DNA of 64,000 nt from Prevotella sp. BV3P1. Lineage in GTDB: Bacteria; Bacteroidota; Bacteroidia; Bacteroidales; Bacteroidaceae. The stretch covers positions 62,001 to 126,000 of the forward strand of contig NZ_AWXC01000004.1 in assembly GCF_000479005.1 (NCBI RefSeq), read 5' to 3'. Position numbers and translations under genes: made by a program. The number at the start of each line of letters is the position of its first letter. The stretch's first letter is position 1. Positions 1 through 9,541 of the stretch are shown piece after piece. The notes beneath the pieces are model-generated. The model had not been told where the DNA came from, searched no databases, and saw only the letters and a list, made by a program, of their open reading frames with translations.

Positions 1-170
1 GTCAATGAACGTGCCGTGTTATGATCTTTACGGTGCTTCTTAAGGTGCTCCGTCAAGTGGGAAATACGGTATGAGAACAATGCTATCTGGCTCTCAGCTG
101 AACCAGTATCAGTGTTAGACTTTCCGTACTGTCCAAAGATCTCTTCTTTTTTTGCTTTGTCTAAATACAT
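1..170 (-). CDS. rpsO: 30S ribosomal protein S15 (C-terminus cut by window edge)
   Basis: Primary 16S rRNA-binding protein of the small subunit. Reading leftward from the ATG at 170, the first 56 residues begin MYLDKAKKEEIFGQYGK, followed by the conserved TGSAESQIALFSYRISHLTEHLKKHRKDH stretch that is diagnostic of S15. The family is usually about 89 residues, so roughly the last third lies outside the window. It is transcribed divergently from typA, with its own TACCTTTG box about 50 bp upstream. Identity is certain; only the end is missing. Confidence 0.96.
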   Translation of the reverse strand, partial: MYLDKAKKEEIFGQYGKSNTDTGSAESQIALFSYRISHLTEHLKKHRKDHNTARSL

Positions 171-217
171 AGAACTTTGTTGTTAAAAAATAAAAATGTT
201 GTGCAATAATGCGGTTG

Positions 218-225
218 CAAAGGTA
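218..225 (-). promoter_or_regulatory. -7 box of the rpsO promoter
   Basis: TACCTTTG on the minus strand matches the Bacteroidetes -7 consensus TAnnTTTG. It is followed by a leader of about 40 nt before the rpsO ATG. No clear -33 TTTG is visible; the upstream stretch is AT-rich and resembles that of typA. Confidence 0.6.
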
Positions 226-405
226 ATGCTTTTAATGTACATTTCATCATCGCTCTTTCATATTTTGTCAGCTTTGAGCCGTTTTTTAACATTTAATAAG
301 TTCTTTTTTCTCGTTTCCTGTCCATCAATGTCTATTAGGTAGAAAAAATATAGTTGATAGCTTATAATTACGAATAGTGCAGTGCAAATTATAAATTAAA
401 AGCAT

Positions 406-413
406 TACCTTTG
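406..413 (+). promoter_or_regulatory. -7 box of the typA promoter
   Basis: TACCTTTG, preceded by AAATTAAAAGCAT, is nearly the mirror of the rpsO promoter on the other strand. The start of transcription should lie about 420, leaving a leader of about 20 nt before the typA ATG at 441. Confidence 0.6.
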
Positions 414-440
414 CAGTCGTAAAAGTTTAAGGTAAAAGAA

Positions 441-2243
441 ATGCAAGACATCAGAAATATTGCCATCATCGCACACGTTGACCACGGAAAAACCACGTTG
501 GTAGACAAGATGATGCTGGCAGGAAAATTGTTCCGTGACGGACAGGATAACAGTGGACAGGTATTGGATGCCAATGATTTGGAGCGCGAACGTGGCATCA
601 CCATTCTTTCTAAAAACGTTTCCATCAATTGGAAAGGAACTAAAATCAACATCATAGACACTCCCGGTCACTCCGATTTTGGTGGCGAGGTAGAGCGCGT
701 GCTCAACATGGCGGATGGTTGTATCTTGCTCGTTGACGCTTTCGAAGGCCCCATGCCGCAGACACGTTTCGTGTTGCAGAAAGCCTTGCAGATAGGCTTG
801 AAACCCATCGTCGTGGTGAACAAGGTGGACAAACCCAACTGCAGACCCGAGGAAGTGTATGAAATGGTGTTTGACTTGATGTTCTCCTTGAACGCAACCG
901 AAGACCAGCTGGACTTCCCCGTCGTATATGGTTCGGCCAAGAATGGATGGATGGCGGAGGATTGGAAGAAACCAACGGACAACATCGAATATTTGCTTGA
1001 CAAGATTGTTGAGGTGATACCTGCGCCCAAGCAGCTGGAGGGTACTCCGCAAATGCTGATTACCAGTCTCGACTACTCCAACTACACGGGACGTATTGCC
1101 GTTGGAAGGGTACATCGAGGCGTTCTTGCCAGTGGCATGAATGTAACCATTAGCCATCGCGACGGCAGTCAGGAAAAAACAAAGATTAAAGAACTTCATA
1201 CCTTTGAGGGCATGGGGCACGCCAAGACCGACCAAGTGAGCAGCGGTGACATCTGTGCCGTTATCGGTCTGGATCACTTCGAAATAGGCGACACTATCTG
1301 TGACTTTGAGAATCCCGAGCCATTACCTCCAATCGCCATTGACGAGCCTACGATGAGCATGCTGTTCACCATTAACGACTCACCTTTCTTTGGTAAAGAG
1401 GGAAAGTATGTCACTTCGCGCCACATCAACGACCGATTGGAAAAGGAGTTGGAGAAAAATCTGGCTCTCCGTGTGCGTCCTTTCGAGGATGCAACCGATA
1501 AATGGATTGTCAGTGGACGTGGCGTTCTCCACCTCAGCGTGTTGGTTGAAACCATGCGTCGCGAGGGATATGAGTTGCAAGTAGGTCAGCCACAGGTGAT
1601 TTTCAAAGAAATCAACGGCGAAAAATACGAGCCAATCGAGGAACTCACCATCAATGTTCCTGAAGAATTTTCCAGCAAAATGATTGACATGGTGACGCGT
1701 CGAAAGGGCGAAATGACCTCTATGGAGAACCAAGGTGACCGTACGAACATCGAGTTTGATATCCCTTCGCGCGGTATCATGGGACTTCGAACCAATGTGC
1801 TGACAGCCTCTCAAGGAGAAGCCATCATGGCGCATCGTTTCAAAGAGTATCAACCTTATAAGGGTGAGATAACAAGACGGGTAAACGGCAGCATGATTGC
1901 CATGGAAACGGGCACAGCATTCGCTTATTCCATCGATAAACTTCAAGACCGTGGTAAGTTCTTCATCGATCCGGGAGAGGAAGTATATGCCGGTCAGGTG
2001 GTAGGCGAACATGTTCACGACAACGACTTGGTGATTAATGTAACCAAGGCTAAGCAGCTTACCAACGTGCGTGCCAGTGGTTCGGATGATAAGGCGCGAG
2101 TGATTCCAAAGGTGGTGATGAGTCTGGAAGAATGCTTGGAGTATATCAAGGCCGACGAACTGTTGGAGGTTACTCCTAAGAGCATGCGCATGCGAAAGGT
2201 AACCCTCGACCATACCGAACGCAAGCGCTTGAATAAAGAGTGA
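441..2243 (+). CDS. typA: Ribosome-associated GTPase TypA/BipA
   Basis: Translational GTPase that binds the ribosome under stress and helps 50S subunit assembly. The 600 residues have the family's order: G domain with P-loop AHVDHGKTTL (about 11-20), switch ERERGITI, DTPGH, NKVD; then domain II, EF-G-like domains III and V, and the BipA-specific C-terminal region ending in RMRKVTLDHTERKRLNKE. Length is typical and the start ATG fits the promoter. Monocistronic: a strong terminator follows within 30 bp of the stop. It differs from LepA (13680) in its C-terminal half. Confidence 0.97.
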   Translation: MQDIRNIAIIAHVDHGKTTLVDKMMLAGKLFRDGQDNSGQVLDANDLERERGITILSKNVSINWKGTKINIIDTPGHSDFGGEVERVLNMADGCILLVDAFEGPMPQTRFVLQKALQIGLKPIVVVNKVDKPNCRPEEVYEMVFDLMFSLNATEDQLDFPVVYGSAKNGWMAEDWKKPTDNIEYLLDKIVEVIPAPKQLEGTPQMLITSLDYSNYTGRIAVGRVHRGVLASGMNVTISHRDGSQEKTKIKELHTFEGMGHAKTDQVSSGDICAVIGLDHFEIGDTICDFENPEPLPPIAIDEPTMSMLFTINDSPFFGKEGKYVTSRHINDRLEKELEKNLALRVRPFEDATDKWIVSGRGVLHLSVLVETMRREGYELQVGQPQVIFKEINGEKYEPIEELTINVPEEFSSKMIDMVTRRKGEMTSMENQGDRTNIEFDIPSRGIMGLRTNVLTASQGEAIMAHRFKEYQPYKGEITRRVNGSMIAMETGTAFAYSIDKLQDRGKFFIDPGEEVYAGQVVGEHVHDNDLVINVTKAKQLTNVRASGSDDKARVIPKVVMSLEECLEYIKADELLEVTPKSMRMRKVTLDHTERKRLNKE

Positions 2244-2270
2244 TTGTTCATTTAGCCTGACAAACAAAGA

Positions 2271-2300
2271 AATCCTTGCCCAATGTGGCAAGGATTTTTT
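2271..2300 (+). terminator. Intrinsic terminator of typA
   Basis: A perfect 10-bp stem (AATCCTTGCC pairing with GGCAAGGATT) with a 6-nt loop is followed directly by a run of T. It is the textbook form of a rho-independent terminator. Confidence 0.9.
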
Positions 2301-2400
2301 GTTCACACTCGGCAGTCAGAATCGTTGTTAGGCTGTGCCGTTTCTTATCTGAATCGAGAGTTTTTCCCACACTTCCATTCGTGTGTTATCTAACCTATTT

Positions 2401-2488
2401 GGGGAGGTATTTCAAAGTCATTGGTTTTGGGTGTTAAACCCAATCACTTTGCGTGCCAATCTCAATCACTTTGTGAGGCAATTTACAT
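2401..2488 (-). repeat. Array A of 22-bp intergenic units (4 units)
   Basis: On the minus strand, positions 2488-2467, 2466-2445, 2444-2423 and 2422-2401 form four consecutive 22-bp units. The second reads ATTGAGATTGG plus CACGCAAAGTG, the third starts ATTGGGTTTAA, and the first starts ATGTAAATTGC. The same unit recurs at 18970, 33649, 44863 and 56379. The array abuts the 192-bp element at 2489 with no gap. This and the leader fill most of the 713-bp space between typA and the DUF389 gene; the rest (2300-2400, 2681-2880) shows nothing I recognise. Confidence 0.75.
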
Positions 2489-2680
2489 GCTATAGAAGGC
2501 CTATTTTGCGCAAAAACAGCATTTTTCCACAAAAACTCATTACTTCTGGAATGTATTTCCAGTCCAAAAATCGCATAATAAATTAATAATCAATCTGGTA
2601 TAAAAATCGCTTCATATTTCGCGTATTTTCAGCATCCGAACCAGTTGGTCAAAAAAACGCCAAGCATTTGTGTTAAAAAG
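2489..2680 (-). repeat. 192-bp leader element, copy 1
   Basis: Read on the minus strand from 2680, this begins CTTTTTAACACAAATGCT and ends just before the first unit of array A. It aligns without a single gap to 18778-18969 on the plus strand, where the same array type follows at the same junction. About two thirds of the 192 positions agree, densest in the first 18 bp, around positions 52-63, and in TTTTTGnGCAAAA near the end. Stops interrupt every long reading frame, so it is not a protein gene. Confidence 0.75.
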
Positions 2681-2880
2681 TTGTCGTTACGGAAAACATT
2701 TCATAGATAACCATTCCGTTTCGTCTAAAAACCTCAAAGTTCTTTTGTTAAACGAAAGAGCCCTATTCTGAACGCAACTTGGAGTCTTTTCTTTTCGACT
2801 TGAAAATAATATTGTTTTCGTAGTTCAATCATCCGAATGAGTTAATGTGACGGTTTGTTGGTGAGTTCTTTTGAAATTGT

Positions 2881-2888
2881 TATCTTTG
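2881..2888 (+). promoter_or_regulatory. -7 box upstream of the DUF389 gene
   Basis: TATCTTTG followed by CAA matches the Bacteroidetes -7 box. TTTG occurs about 23 bp upstream, a little farther than the usual 19-21. It lies well ahead of both candidate starts (2957 and 3023). Confidence 0.55.
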
Positions 2889-3022
2889 CAATATCATAAA
2901 CAAACCAGTGCGGCTGTGCTTCTTCTATGAAAAAGAGTTGACACTCAAAGTGCTTAATGCTTAAGGAAATAACAGCACGTCACAAGATAGAAAAACCTTG
3001 TAGTTGCGAAATATCATACAAA

Positions 3023-4378
3023 ATGGAAAAGATTTCGTTGAAGGCATATCTGAGGCAGTATTTCGATATGTCAGAAAATCGTGAGAAGGAAGAGGATGTT
3101 GTTGATGAAATAGCATCGGGCGTAACCTTTAAAGGAGCTAACCTTTGGATTCTAATTTGTGCCGTGTTTATTGCTTCTTTAGGATTGAATATCAATTCTA
3201 CGGCAGTCATCATCGGCGCCATGCTCATTTCACCACTAATGGGACCTATCTTAGGCATGGGTTTAGCAGTGGGCATCGATGATTTGCCGCTGCTGAGACG
3301 GGCCGTTAAAAACTATATGGTGGCGACCATTATCAGTATCATCACAGCAACCGTTTATTTTTTCTTAACACCTTTTCAGGGTGTACAATCAGAGTTGTTG
3401 GCGCGTACCGAGCCTACCATTTACGATGTTCTCATCGCTTTCTTTGGTGGTGCGGCAGGTATTGTCGCTGCCTCGATAAAAGACAAGGGTAATGTCATTC
3501 CAGGTGTTGCCATTGCCACAGCATTAATGCCTCCACTATGTACGGCAGGATATGGCATAGCTACGGGGAATTTGGCCTTTTTTGCTGGTGCTTCTTTATT
3601 ATATTTTATCAACACCGTCTTCATTGCTGTGGCAACTACCTTCGGTGTTTTCTTGTTGCGTTTCAGACGCAAACACTTTGTGGATCCTCAACGTTGTAAA
3701 TTTGTGCATCGTATGATTTTAGCCATTGCTGTTTTAACGATGATACCAGCCGGTTATATGACTGTACGCATGATGCGATCCAGCCTGTTTGACAGGCAGT
3801 TGAGTAACTTTGCGCAACATAGCTTGAACTGGAAAGGAACACAAGTGGTGTCGCAACATCTATATGGAGACAGCGTATTGCAAATAGTTGCCTTAGGGAA
3901 AGAGATTACGCCAGCACAAAAGAAGAAAGCACAGAAGGAACTGAATGAACATTCGCGACTGAAACATCTGAAGTTAGCTGTTATACAGGGTACTGAATCC
4001 TCAGATTTAGTACCAGAAAAAGGTACTCTTGTAGCCATCTCGAAAAATCGGGAACAAAGCGTCAAAGTACTTCAAGAGCAAGCAGTTGAAATCAAGGAGT
4101 TGCGGCAAAAATTAGGGAAAATTGATTCGTATTCACAACTAAGTGTGGATATGTTTAACGAGATGTTGGTGCTATACCCAGGTGTCCAATCATTGGTATT
4201 GTCTCCAGTAGTCGAGGCTAATTTGGATACCACAGCAAACGAGCCTTACCTTTTAGCCATTGCTCAATTTAAAGTGAAGAAACCATTGACAAACGAGCAA
4301 AACATTCAAATGCGTCAATGGATTCAGAAGCGCACGAATGAAGAAAGTGTAAAACTGGTGATTACCTATACCAAGTGA
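3023..4378 (+). CDS. DUF389 family integral membrane protein
   Basis: Member of the DUF389 membrane family, of unknown biochemical role. The core has the family's hallmark AVIIGAMLISPLMGPILGMGLA and a second conserved stretch IPGVAIATALMPPLCTAGYG, within about six hydrophobic segments over the first half. The remaining roughly 200 residues form a soluble tail, probably outside the membrane core, with a predicted coiled region (EQAVEIKELRQKLGK). I chose MEKISLKAYLRQYF as the start because relatives usually begin this way; an in-frame ATG at 2957 would add 22 residues. It stands alone, with its own promoter, facing a convergent small secreted-protein gene. Function is unknown. Confidence 0.85.
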   Translation: MEKISLKAYLRQYFDMSENREKEEDVVDEIASGVTFKGANLWILICAVFIASLGLNINSTAVIIGAMLISPLMGPILGMGLAVGIDDLPLLRRAVKNYMVATIISIITATVYFFLTPFQGVQSELLARTEPTIYDVLIAFFGGAAGIVAASIKDKGNVIPGVAIATALMPPLCTAGYGIATGNLAFFAGASLLYFINTVFIAVATTFGVFLLRFRRKHFVDPQRCKFVHRMILAIAVLTMIPAGYMTVRMMRSSLFDRQLSNFAQHSLNWKGTQVVSQHLYGDSVLQIVALGKEITPAQKKKAQKELNEHSRLKHLKLAVIQGTESSDLVPEKGTLVAISKNREQSVKVLQEQAVEIKELRQKLGKIDSYSQLSVDMFNEMLVLYPGVQSLVLSPVVEANLDTTANEPYLLAIAQFKVKKPLTNEQNIQMRQWIQKRTNEESVKLVITYTK

Positions 4379-4445
4379 TGAACATTTGGCCTGAAAGTAT
4401 CGAAAAACAAAGATATGCCAATAGGCCCGCACACGTTGTAGGTAT

Positions 4446-4871
4446 CTATTCTTTCGAGATAAATACCAATGTTTTTGGCAGTTTTTTCCATTTTCTTTGA
4501 CGAGCAATTTTCATATTGCTGCCTTCAACTTGCTGTAGTGTGTATGTATTGTCTTTGTTGAGGGTCAAAGTGGCCACTAAATCTTCACTACCATAGTCGT
4601 TGGTAATCTCCAGACGGGCCGTGTTTTTATGGATTTTGGCCGATGTGAACAACCATTTTCGTGAATCGATGCTGTCTCCCATGAAGCCTGGAAGTTCACC
4701 AAAGATTTCCTGCCCAGGTACGGTAACGTTGTTCTCGTACAAATTCATTTTGATGTATATTCTGTACTCCGAGTTTCCTATGACACCCTTGAAAGGCAGC
4801 TTTTGTGTGTTTTGTGCTGTCGCCAGCATGCCCAGAAAGCATAAAATATTGAGGAATAGGTACTTTTTCAT
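4446..4871 (-). CDS. Small secreted protein of unknown function
   Basis: A protein of 141 residues. An N-terminal signal peptide (KKYLFLNILCFLGMLATAQ, likely cut after AQ) directs it out of the cytoplasm; no lipobox Cys is present. The mature part looks like a small beta-rich domain (EYRIYIKMNLYENNVTVPG, ATLTLNKDNTYTLQQV), resembling the short periplasmic proteins common in Bacteroidales, but I do not recognise a named family. It is transcribed from a TAACTTTG box at 4958-4965, diverging from the glycogen synthase operon, and has no operon partner. That it is a real gene is supported by the signal peptide, the promoter and normal codon use. Confidence 0.75.
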   Translation of the reverse strand: MKKYLFLNILCFLGMLATAQNTQKLPFKGVIGNSEYRIYIKMNLYENNVTVPGQEIFGELPGFMGDSIDSRKWLFTSAKIHKNTARLEITNDYGSEDLVATLTLNKDNTYTLQQVEGSNMKIARQRKWKKLPKTLVFISKE

Positions 4872-4957
4872 CTTTGTTGATTTTATTTGCGTATAGGAAG
4901 ACGCAAGTAGGAGGCCGCATCAGATTTCCTTGCTTGCCAAGACTTAGTCTGTTTTTG

Positions 4958-4965
4958 CAAAGTTA
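4958..4965 (-). promoter_or_regulatory. -7 box for the small secreted protein
   Basis: TAACTTTG on the minus strand with GCA after it fits the -7 consensus. The leader would be about 80 nt long. The -33 element is not clear. Confidence 0.5.
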
Positions 4966-5016
4966 CTGTTTTATATCAATAAAACGCGTGTATTAAGAAA
5001 ATTAAAGAACCTATCA

Positions 5017-5047
5017 TTTGGATTTCACCTTTTTTATATTATCTTTG
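5017..5047 (+). promoter_or_regulatory. Promoter of the glycogen synthase - phosphorylase operon
   Basis: A full match to the Bacteroidetes consensus: TTTG at 5017-5020, a 19-bp spacer, TATCTTTG at 5040-5047. Transcription should start around 5053-5055, which leaves almost no leader before ATG 5059 and about 13 nt before ATG 5068. Confidence 0.75.
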
Positions 5048-5067
5048 CTCATCATATTATGATTCTT

Positions 5068-6732
5068 ATGACTAAAGACTTGTTGCGTCCCGACTATATA
5101 TTTGAGTCGAGTTGGGAAGTTTGTAATAAAGTAGGAGGTATTTATACCGTTCTTTCTACACGAGCAAAGACATTGCAGGATCAATATCTGGACCGTATCA
5201 TCTTTATTGGTCCTGATTGTTGGAAAGAACAAGAAAGTCCATATTTTCAAGAAGACAGTTCTCTTTTCACAGATTGGAAGAGCAAAGCTGCTGAAGAAGG
5301 ATTGACATGCAGAATTGGTCGCTGGTCAGTTCCAGGACATCCACTTGCCATACTGGTAGATTTTGAGCCCTTATACGCTCAGAAAAATGAAATTTATGCC
5401 CAAATGTGGGAATGGTTTCAGGTAGACAGTCTGCATGGTTATGGTGATTACGATGAAGCCTCCATGTTTTCGTATGCGGCCGGCAGGGTGGTGGAGAGCT
5501 TTTATCGCTTTTATCTGGACAAGACCAAGAGGGTGATTTATCATGGAAATGAATGGATGACCGGCATGGGATTGCTCTACATTCGCCATCAGGTACCCGA
5601 GATAGGCACCCTTTTCACAACCCATGCAACGAGCATTGGTAGAAGTATCGCGGGAAACAATAAGCCCCTGTACGAATATCTGTCGGCCTATCACGGAGAC
5701 CAAATGGCCGAAGAGCTAAACATGCAGAGCAAACACTCGATAGAGAAGCAAACCGCCCATCATGTTGATTGCTTTACAACCGTGAGTGAGATTACAGCCA
5801 ACGAGTGTAAGGAGCTGCTGGATAAACCTGTCGATGAGATATTGCTCAATGGTTTTGAAGACAGTTTTGTACCACGAGGGCAAGAACTGACGAGCAAACG
5901 TAGGCGGGCACGGAAGCGACTGCTAGAGGTGGCTAATGCGCTGATGGGTAATACTTTTGATGAAGATGCTTTCATTGTTTCTACAAGTGGTCGTTATGAG
6001 TTTCGCAACAAAGGTATCGATGTCTTCCTGGAAGCCATCCACCGCTTGCGGTTGTCGCAGGATACTTTATCCCGTAAGGTGCTGATCGTAGTGGAAGTGC
6101 CTGCTTGGGTGGGCGAACCGCGAGCCGACTTGATGACAAGATTAGCGTCGGGAAAATCGTTTGACACGCCCTTGGAACATCCTATGTTGACACATTGGCT
6201 TCGGGACATGTCAGGCGATCGCATCCTTCAGATGCTGGAAGCGCTGAATATACATAACGCTCAACACGATAACGTGAAAGTGATGTTTGTTCCGTGCTAT
6301 CTTACGGGTGATGATGGTATTTTAAACCTGCCATATTATGATTTGGTTGTGGGTAACGACCTGTGCGTTTATCCTTCCTACTACGAACCCTGGGGCTACA
6401 CGCCGTTGGAGGCTATTGCGTTCAAGGTGCCTTGTGTTACAACTGATTTGGCTGGATTTGGTCTGTGGGTTAATCGAACAATCGGAACGTATGGTGAGAT
6501 TGAGAATGGTGTAAAAGTGATTCACCGTACTGACAACAACTATTCTGATGTGGCCGACGAGATTAAGCAGACCATCATGCAGCTGTTAAAGCTGTCACCA
6601 AAAGAGGTGAATGTCATACGTCAGAGAGCGGCCGATTTGTCAAAAAAAGCACTGTGGCAACGGTTTATTAAGCATTATGAGACAGCCTATCATCAGGCTT
6701 TGTCATGCGTAGAGAATAGAATAATCAAGTAA
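5068..6732 (+). CDS. Glycogen synthase, GT3 (eukaryotic-like) family
   Basis: Cytoplasmic glucosyltransferase that extends alpha-1,4-glucan from a nucleotide sugar. The N-terminus [22 protein letters not shown] is the GT3 signature shared with animal and yeast glycogen synthases, not the KTGGL motif of bacterial GT5 enzymes. The C-terminal GT-B half has the E-x7-E type motif [18 protein letters not shown]. 554 residues from this start; ATG 5059 would add three but sits practically on the transcription start. Downstream, after 25 bp, follows glycogen phosphorylase in the same direction, so one operon makes and degrades glycogen. Which donor (UDP- or ADP-glucose) it uses cannot be read from the sequence; the GT3 relationship suggests UDP-glucose. 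Confidence 0.9.
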   Translation: MTKDLLRPDYIFESSWEVCNKVGGIYTVLSTRAKTLQDQYLDRIIFIGPDCWKEQESPYFQEDSSLFTDWKSKAAEEGLTCRIGRWSVPGHPLAILVDFEPLYAQKNEIYAQMWEWFQVDSLHGYGDYDEASMFSYAAGRVVESFYRFYLDKTKRVIYHGNEWMTGMGLLYIRHQVPEIGTLFTTHATSIGRSIAGNNKPLYEYLSAYHGDQMAEELNMQSKHSIEKQTAHHVDCFTTVSEITANECKELLDKPVDEILLNGFEDSFVPRGQELTSKRRRARKRLLEVANALMGNTFDEDAFIVSTSGRYEFRNKGIDVFLEAIHRLRLSQDTLSRKVLIVVEVPAWVGEPRADLMTRLASGKSFDTPLEHPMLTHWLRDMSGDRILQMLEALNIHNAQHDNVKVMFVPCYLTGDDGILNLPYYDLVVGNDLCVYPSYYEPWGYTPLEAIAFKVPCVTTDLAGFGLWVNRTIGTYGEIENGVKVIHRTDNNYSDVADEIKQTIMQLLKLSPKEVNVIRQRAADLSKKALWQRFIKHYETAYHQALSCVENRIIK

Positions 6733-6757
6733 GAAAAAAATAAGAAAATTAACGATT

Positions 6758-9319
6758 ATGAAAATTAAGACGAGCAATGTTAACGCTCCACAGTGGAGGG
6801 AGTTGACAATCAAATCAAGATTGCCCGAACAACTGAAATGTTTGGATGAATTAGCACATAATATGTGGTTTGGTTGGAATCACGATGCGCGTAGTCTCTT
6901 CAAGAGTCTTGATGAGAAATTATACGAAGCAGTAGGGCACAACCCCGTGTTGTTGTTGGAACGCCTCAACTATGACCGCAAAAAAGAGATTGTTAACGAT
7001 GCCAAGCTGATGAAGCGTGTCAAGGACGTGTATGCCCAATTTCGCGCTTACATGGATGTGAAACCCGATAAGAAGCGGCCATCTGTTGCCTATTTCTGCA
7101 TGGAGTATGGTATTAATCAGATATTGAAAATCTATTCAGGTGGTCTGGGCATGTTGGCTGGTGACTACCTCAAAGAGGCGTCAGACAGCAATGTAGATAT
7201 GTGTGCCGTAGGCTTTTTGTATCGTTATGGCTATTTCAAGCAGTCACTCAGTATGGAAGGTCAGCAGATTGCTCAGTATGAGGCTCAGAACTTCAACTCG
7301 CTTCCCATTGAGCGTGAGGTTGATGAAAATGGCAACCCCATCGTGGTTGACGTTCCCTATCTCGATTATGTTGTACATGCATACGTGTGGCGTGTGAATG
7401 TGGGCCGAATCAAGTTGTACTTGTTGGATACAGACAACGACTTGAATTCGCAGTTCGACAAGTCCATTACACACTCTCTGTACGGCGGAGATTGGGAAAA
7501 CAGACTCAAGCAAGAGATATTGCTGGGTATTGGTGGTATACTCACATTGAAGAAACTGGGCATCCAGAAAGACATCTATCATTGTAATGAAGGCCATGCG
7601 GCTCTGTGTAATTTGCAACGTCTTTGTGATTACGTAGAGAGCGGATTGACGTTCAATCAGGCCATTGAACTGGTGAGAGCATCCTCACTATACACAGTAC
7701 ATACACCCGTTCCGGCAGGCCATGACTATTTTGACGAGGCACTTTTCGGAAAATACATGCAAGGATATCCACAACGTTTGGGTATCACATGGGATGAATT
7801 CATTGGTATGGGACGTCAAAATCCTGATGATCATACCGAGAAATTTTGCATGAGTACTTTTGCATGCAATACCTCACAAGAAGTTAATGGTGTAAGCAAG
7901 TTGCACGGATGGGTAAGCCAAAAGATGTTCGCTCCTATCTGGAAGGGCTATTATCCTGAGGAGAGCCATGTGGGATATGTAACCAATGGCGTACACCTCC
8001 CAACATGGACTTCAACAGAGTTCCGTGACATTTACGACAAATACTTTGACAAGTCGTTCATGAGCGACCAGAGCAACGAAAAAATTTGGCACGCCTTTTT
8101 GAAGATTCCTGATGAAGAGATTTGGCAAACGCGCATGATGTTGAAAAACAAGCTGGTGAAGTATATTCGCGAGAAGTTTACAGAGAATTGGTTGAAGAAC
8201 CAAGGCGATCCGTCACGCGTGATGTCACTGCTTGAATGCATCAATCCAAATGCGTTGATGATAGGCTTCTGTCGTCGTTTTGCAACTTATAAAAGAGCGC
8301 ACTTGTTGTTTACGGATATCGCTCGGTTGTCAAGGATTGTCAACAACCCAGACCGCCCTGTGTTGTTCTTCTTCTCAGGCAAGGCCCATCCTGCTGATGG
8401 AGCCGGACAAGATCTCATCAAACGTATCTATGAGATCAGCCAGCGTCCAGAGTTTTTAGGTAAAATCATCTTCCTCGAAGATTATGACATGCAATTGGCC
8501 CGTAGACTTGTTTCTGGTGTAGATATTTGGATGAATACGCCTACACGTCCACTTGAAGCTTCAGGCACATCGGGTGAGAAAGCCGAGATGAATGGTGTTG
8601 TCAACTTGTCCGTTCTCGATGGTTGGTGGGTAGAAGGTTATAGAGATGGTGCCGGATGGGCCTTGCCTCAGAAACGTACTTACCAAAATCAGGAGTATCA
8701 AGATCAGTTGGATGCAGCTACCATTTATTCGCTTTTAGAGAATGAGATCATTCCTATGTATTATAATAGAAATGAGGAAGGCTACAGTGAGCAATGGCTG
8801 AACGTAGTGAAGAAATCAGTTTCGACGATCGCACCTCATTACACCATGAAGCGTCAGTTGGACGATTATTACGACAAGTTCTATAAAAAAGAAGCTGATA
8901 GATTCGCTAAGTTGGCTGCCAATGATGCCAAGCAGGCTAAAGAGATTGCGCATTGGAAGGAAACGGTAGCCGAGCGTTGGGATGCCATCCATGTCGTTTC
9001 AAAAGATACGGAGTTCTTGACAAACGGTGGCGAGACGGGCGTCGTTTATCACATAAAGTACGTCATAGACGAACAGGGTCTGGAGGATGCGGTCGGTTTG
9101 GAACTGGTGACGCTGAAACCGATGCCAGATGATGACGGCAGGGAAGTTTATAGCGTGCGTCCTTTTAAGGTCGTTGGTCACGAAGGTAATCTGTATACTT
9201 TTGAAGCAGAAGTGGATCCTGATGACGCCGGCACCTTTAAATCATGCGTGCGCATGTTCCCAAAGCATAAAAACCTGCCACATCGTCAAGACTTCAATTA
9301 TGTGAAATGGCTTGATTAA
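6758..9319 (+). CDS. glgP: Glycogen (alpha-glucan) phosphorylase, GT35
   Basis: Releases glucose-1-phosphate from the ends of glycogen, using pyridoxal phosphate. The 853 residues fit the short bacterial type: an N-terminal DUF3417-like region ([23 protein letters not shown]), the phosphorylase core with [12 protein letters not shown] and [18 protein letters not shown], and the cofactor region [25 protein letters not shown], whose Lys after GE is expected to hold the cofactor. In relatives I know this reads GMKAALNG; here the Met is Glu. It is the second gene of the operon begun at 5017 and is closed by a hairpin terminator at 9344. Confidence 0.95.
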   Translation: MKIKTSNVNAPQWRELTIKSRLPEQLKCLDELAHNMWFGWNHDARSLFKSLDEKLYEAVGHNPVLLLERLNYDRKKEIVNDAKLMKRVKDVYAQFRAYMDVKPDKKRPSVAYFCMEYGINQILKIYSGGLGMLAGDYLKEASDSNVDMCAVGFLYRYGYFKQSLSMEGQQIAQYEAQNFNSLPIEREVDENGNPIVVDVPYLDYVVHAYVWRVNVGRIKLYLLDTDNDLNSQFDKSITHSLYGGDWENRLKQEILLGIGGILTLKKLGIQKDIYHCNEGHAALCNLQRLCDYVESGLTFNQAIELVRASSLYTVHTPVPAGHDYFDEALFGKYMQGYPQRLGITWDEFIGMGRQNPDDHTEKFCMSTFACNTSQEVNGVSKLHGWVSQKMFAPIWKGYYPEESHVGYVTNGVHLPTWTSTEFRDIYDKYFDKSFMSDQSNEKIWHAFLKIPDEEIWQTRMMLKNKLVKYIREKFTENWLKNQGDPSRVMSLLECINPNALMIGFCRRFATYKRAHLLFTDIARLSRIVNNPDRPVLFFFSGKAHPADGAGQDLIKRIYEISQRPEFLGKIIFLEDYDMQLARRLVSGVDIWMNTPTRPLEASGTSGEKAEMNGVVNLSVLDGWWVEGYRDGAGWALPQKRTYQNQEYQDQLDAATIYSLLENEIIPMYYNRNEEGYSEQWLNVVKKSVSTIAPHYTMKRQLDDYYDKFYKKEADRFAKLAANDAKQAKEIAHWKETVAERWDAIHVVSKDTEFLTNGGETGVVYHIKYVIDEQGLEDAVGLELVTLKPMPDDDGREVYSVRPFKVVGHEGNLYTFEAEVDPDDAGTFKSCVRMFPKHKNLPHRQDFNYVKWLD

Positions 9320-9343
9320 CTTGAGGTGAATAAGTTTGTACTA

Positions 9344-9376
9344 GGGGGTGTGTCAAGAATTTGACATGCCCTCTTT
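9344..9376 (+). terminator. Terminator after glgP
   Basis: A 13-bp stem (9344-9356 with 9361-9373, including three G-U pairs) around the 4-nt loop GAAT is followed by TTTGGTTT. It ends the glycogen operon. Confidence 0.7.
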
Positions 9377-9472
9377 GGTTTGTTCCATCAAGCGATTCGG
9401 TCGTTTGCTCGTGCATCGATGTACTATCTTTTCCTCAAGATAGGTTTTGTAACTCTCATTTTTGAACAAACA

Positions 9473-9504
9473 TTTGTAAGGGTCTTGTTTTTTTAGTAAT
9501 TTTG
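9473..9504 (+). promoter_or_regulatory. Promoter of pheT
   Basis: TTTG at 9473-9476, a 20-bp spacer and TAATTTTG at 9497-9504 match the Bacteroidetes consensus. The leader to the ATG at 9542 is about 30 nt, too short for a T-box or leader-peptide attenuator. Confidence 0.7.
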
Positions 9505-9541
9505 CAATGCTTTACGAATACACTTAAAATTCATCTATCTA

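Noticed and set aside
405..1277. Long open frame on the minus strand opposite typA
   Set aside because: Shadow of a highly conserved GTPase gene; no domain, signal or start region of its own. The same applies to the frame opposite the typA 3' half and to the plus-strand frame opposite the acyl-CoA carboxyltransferase gene (30996-31757).
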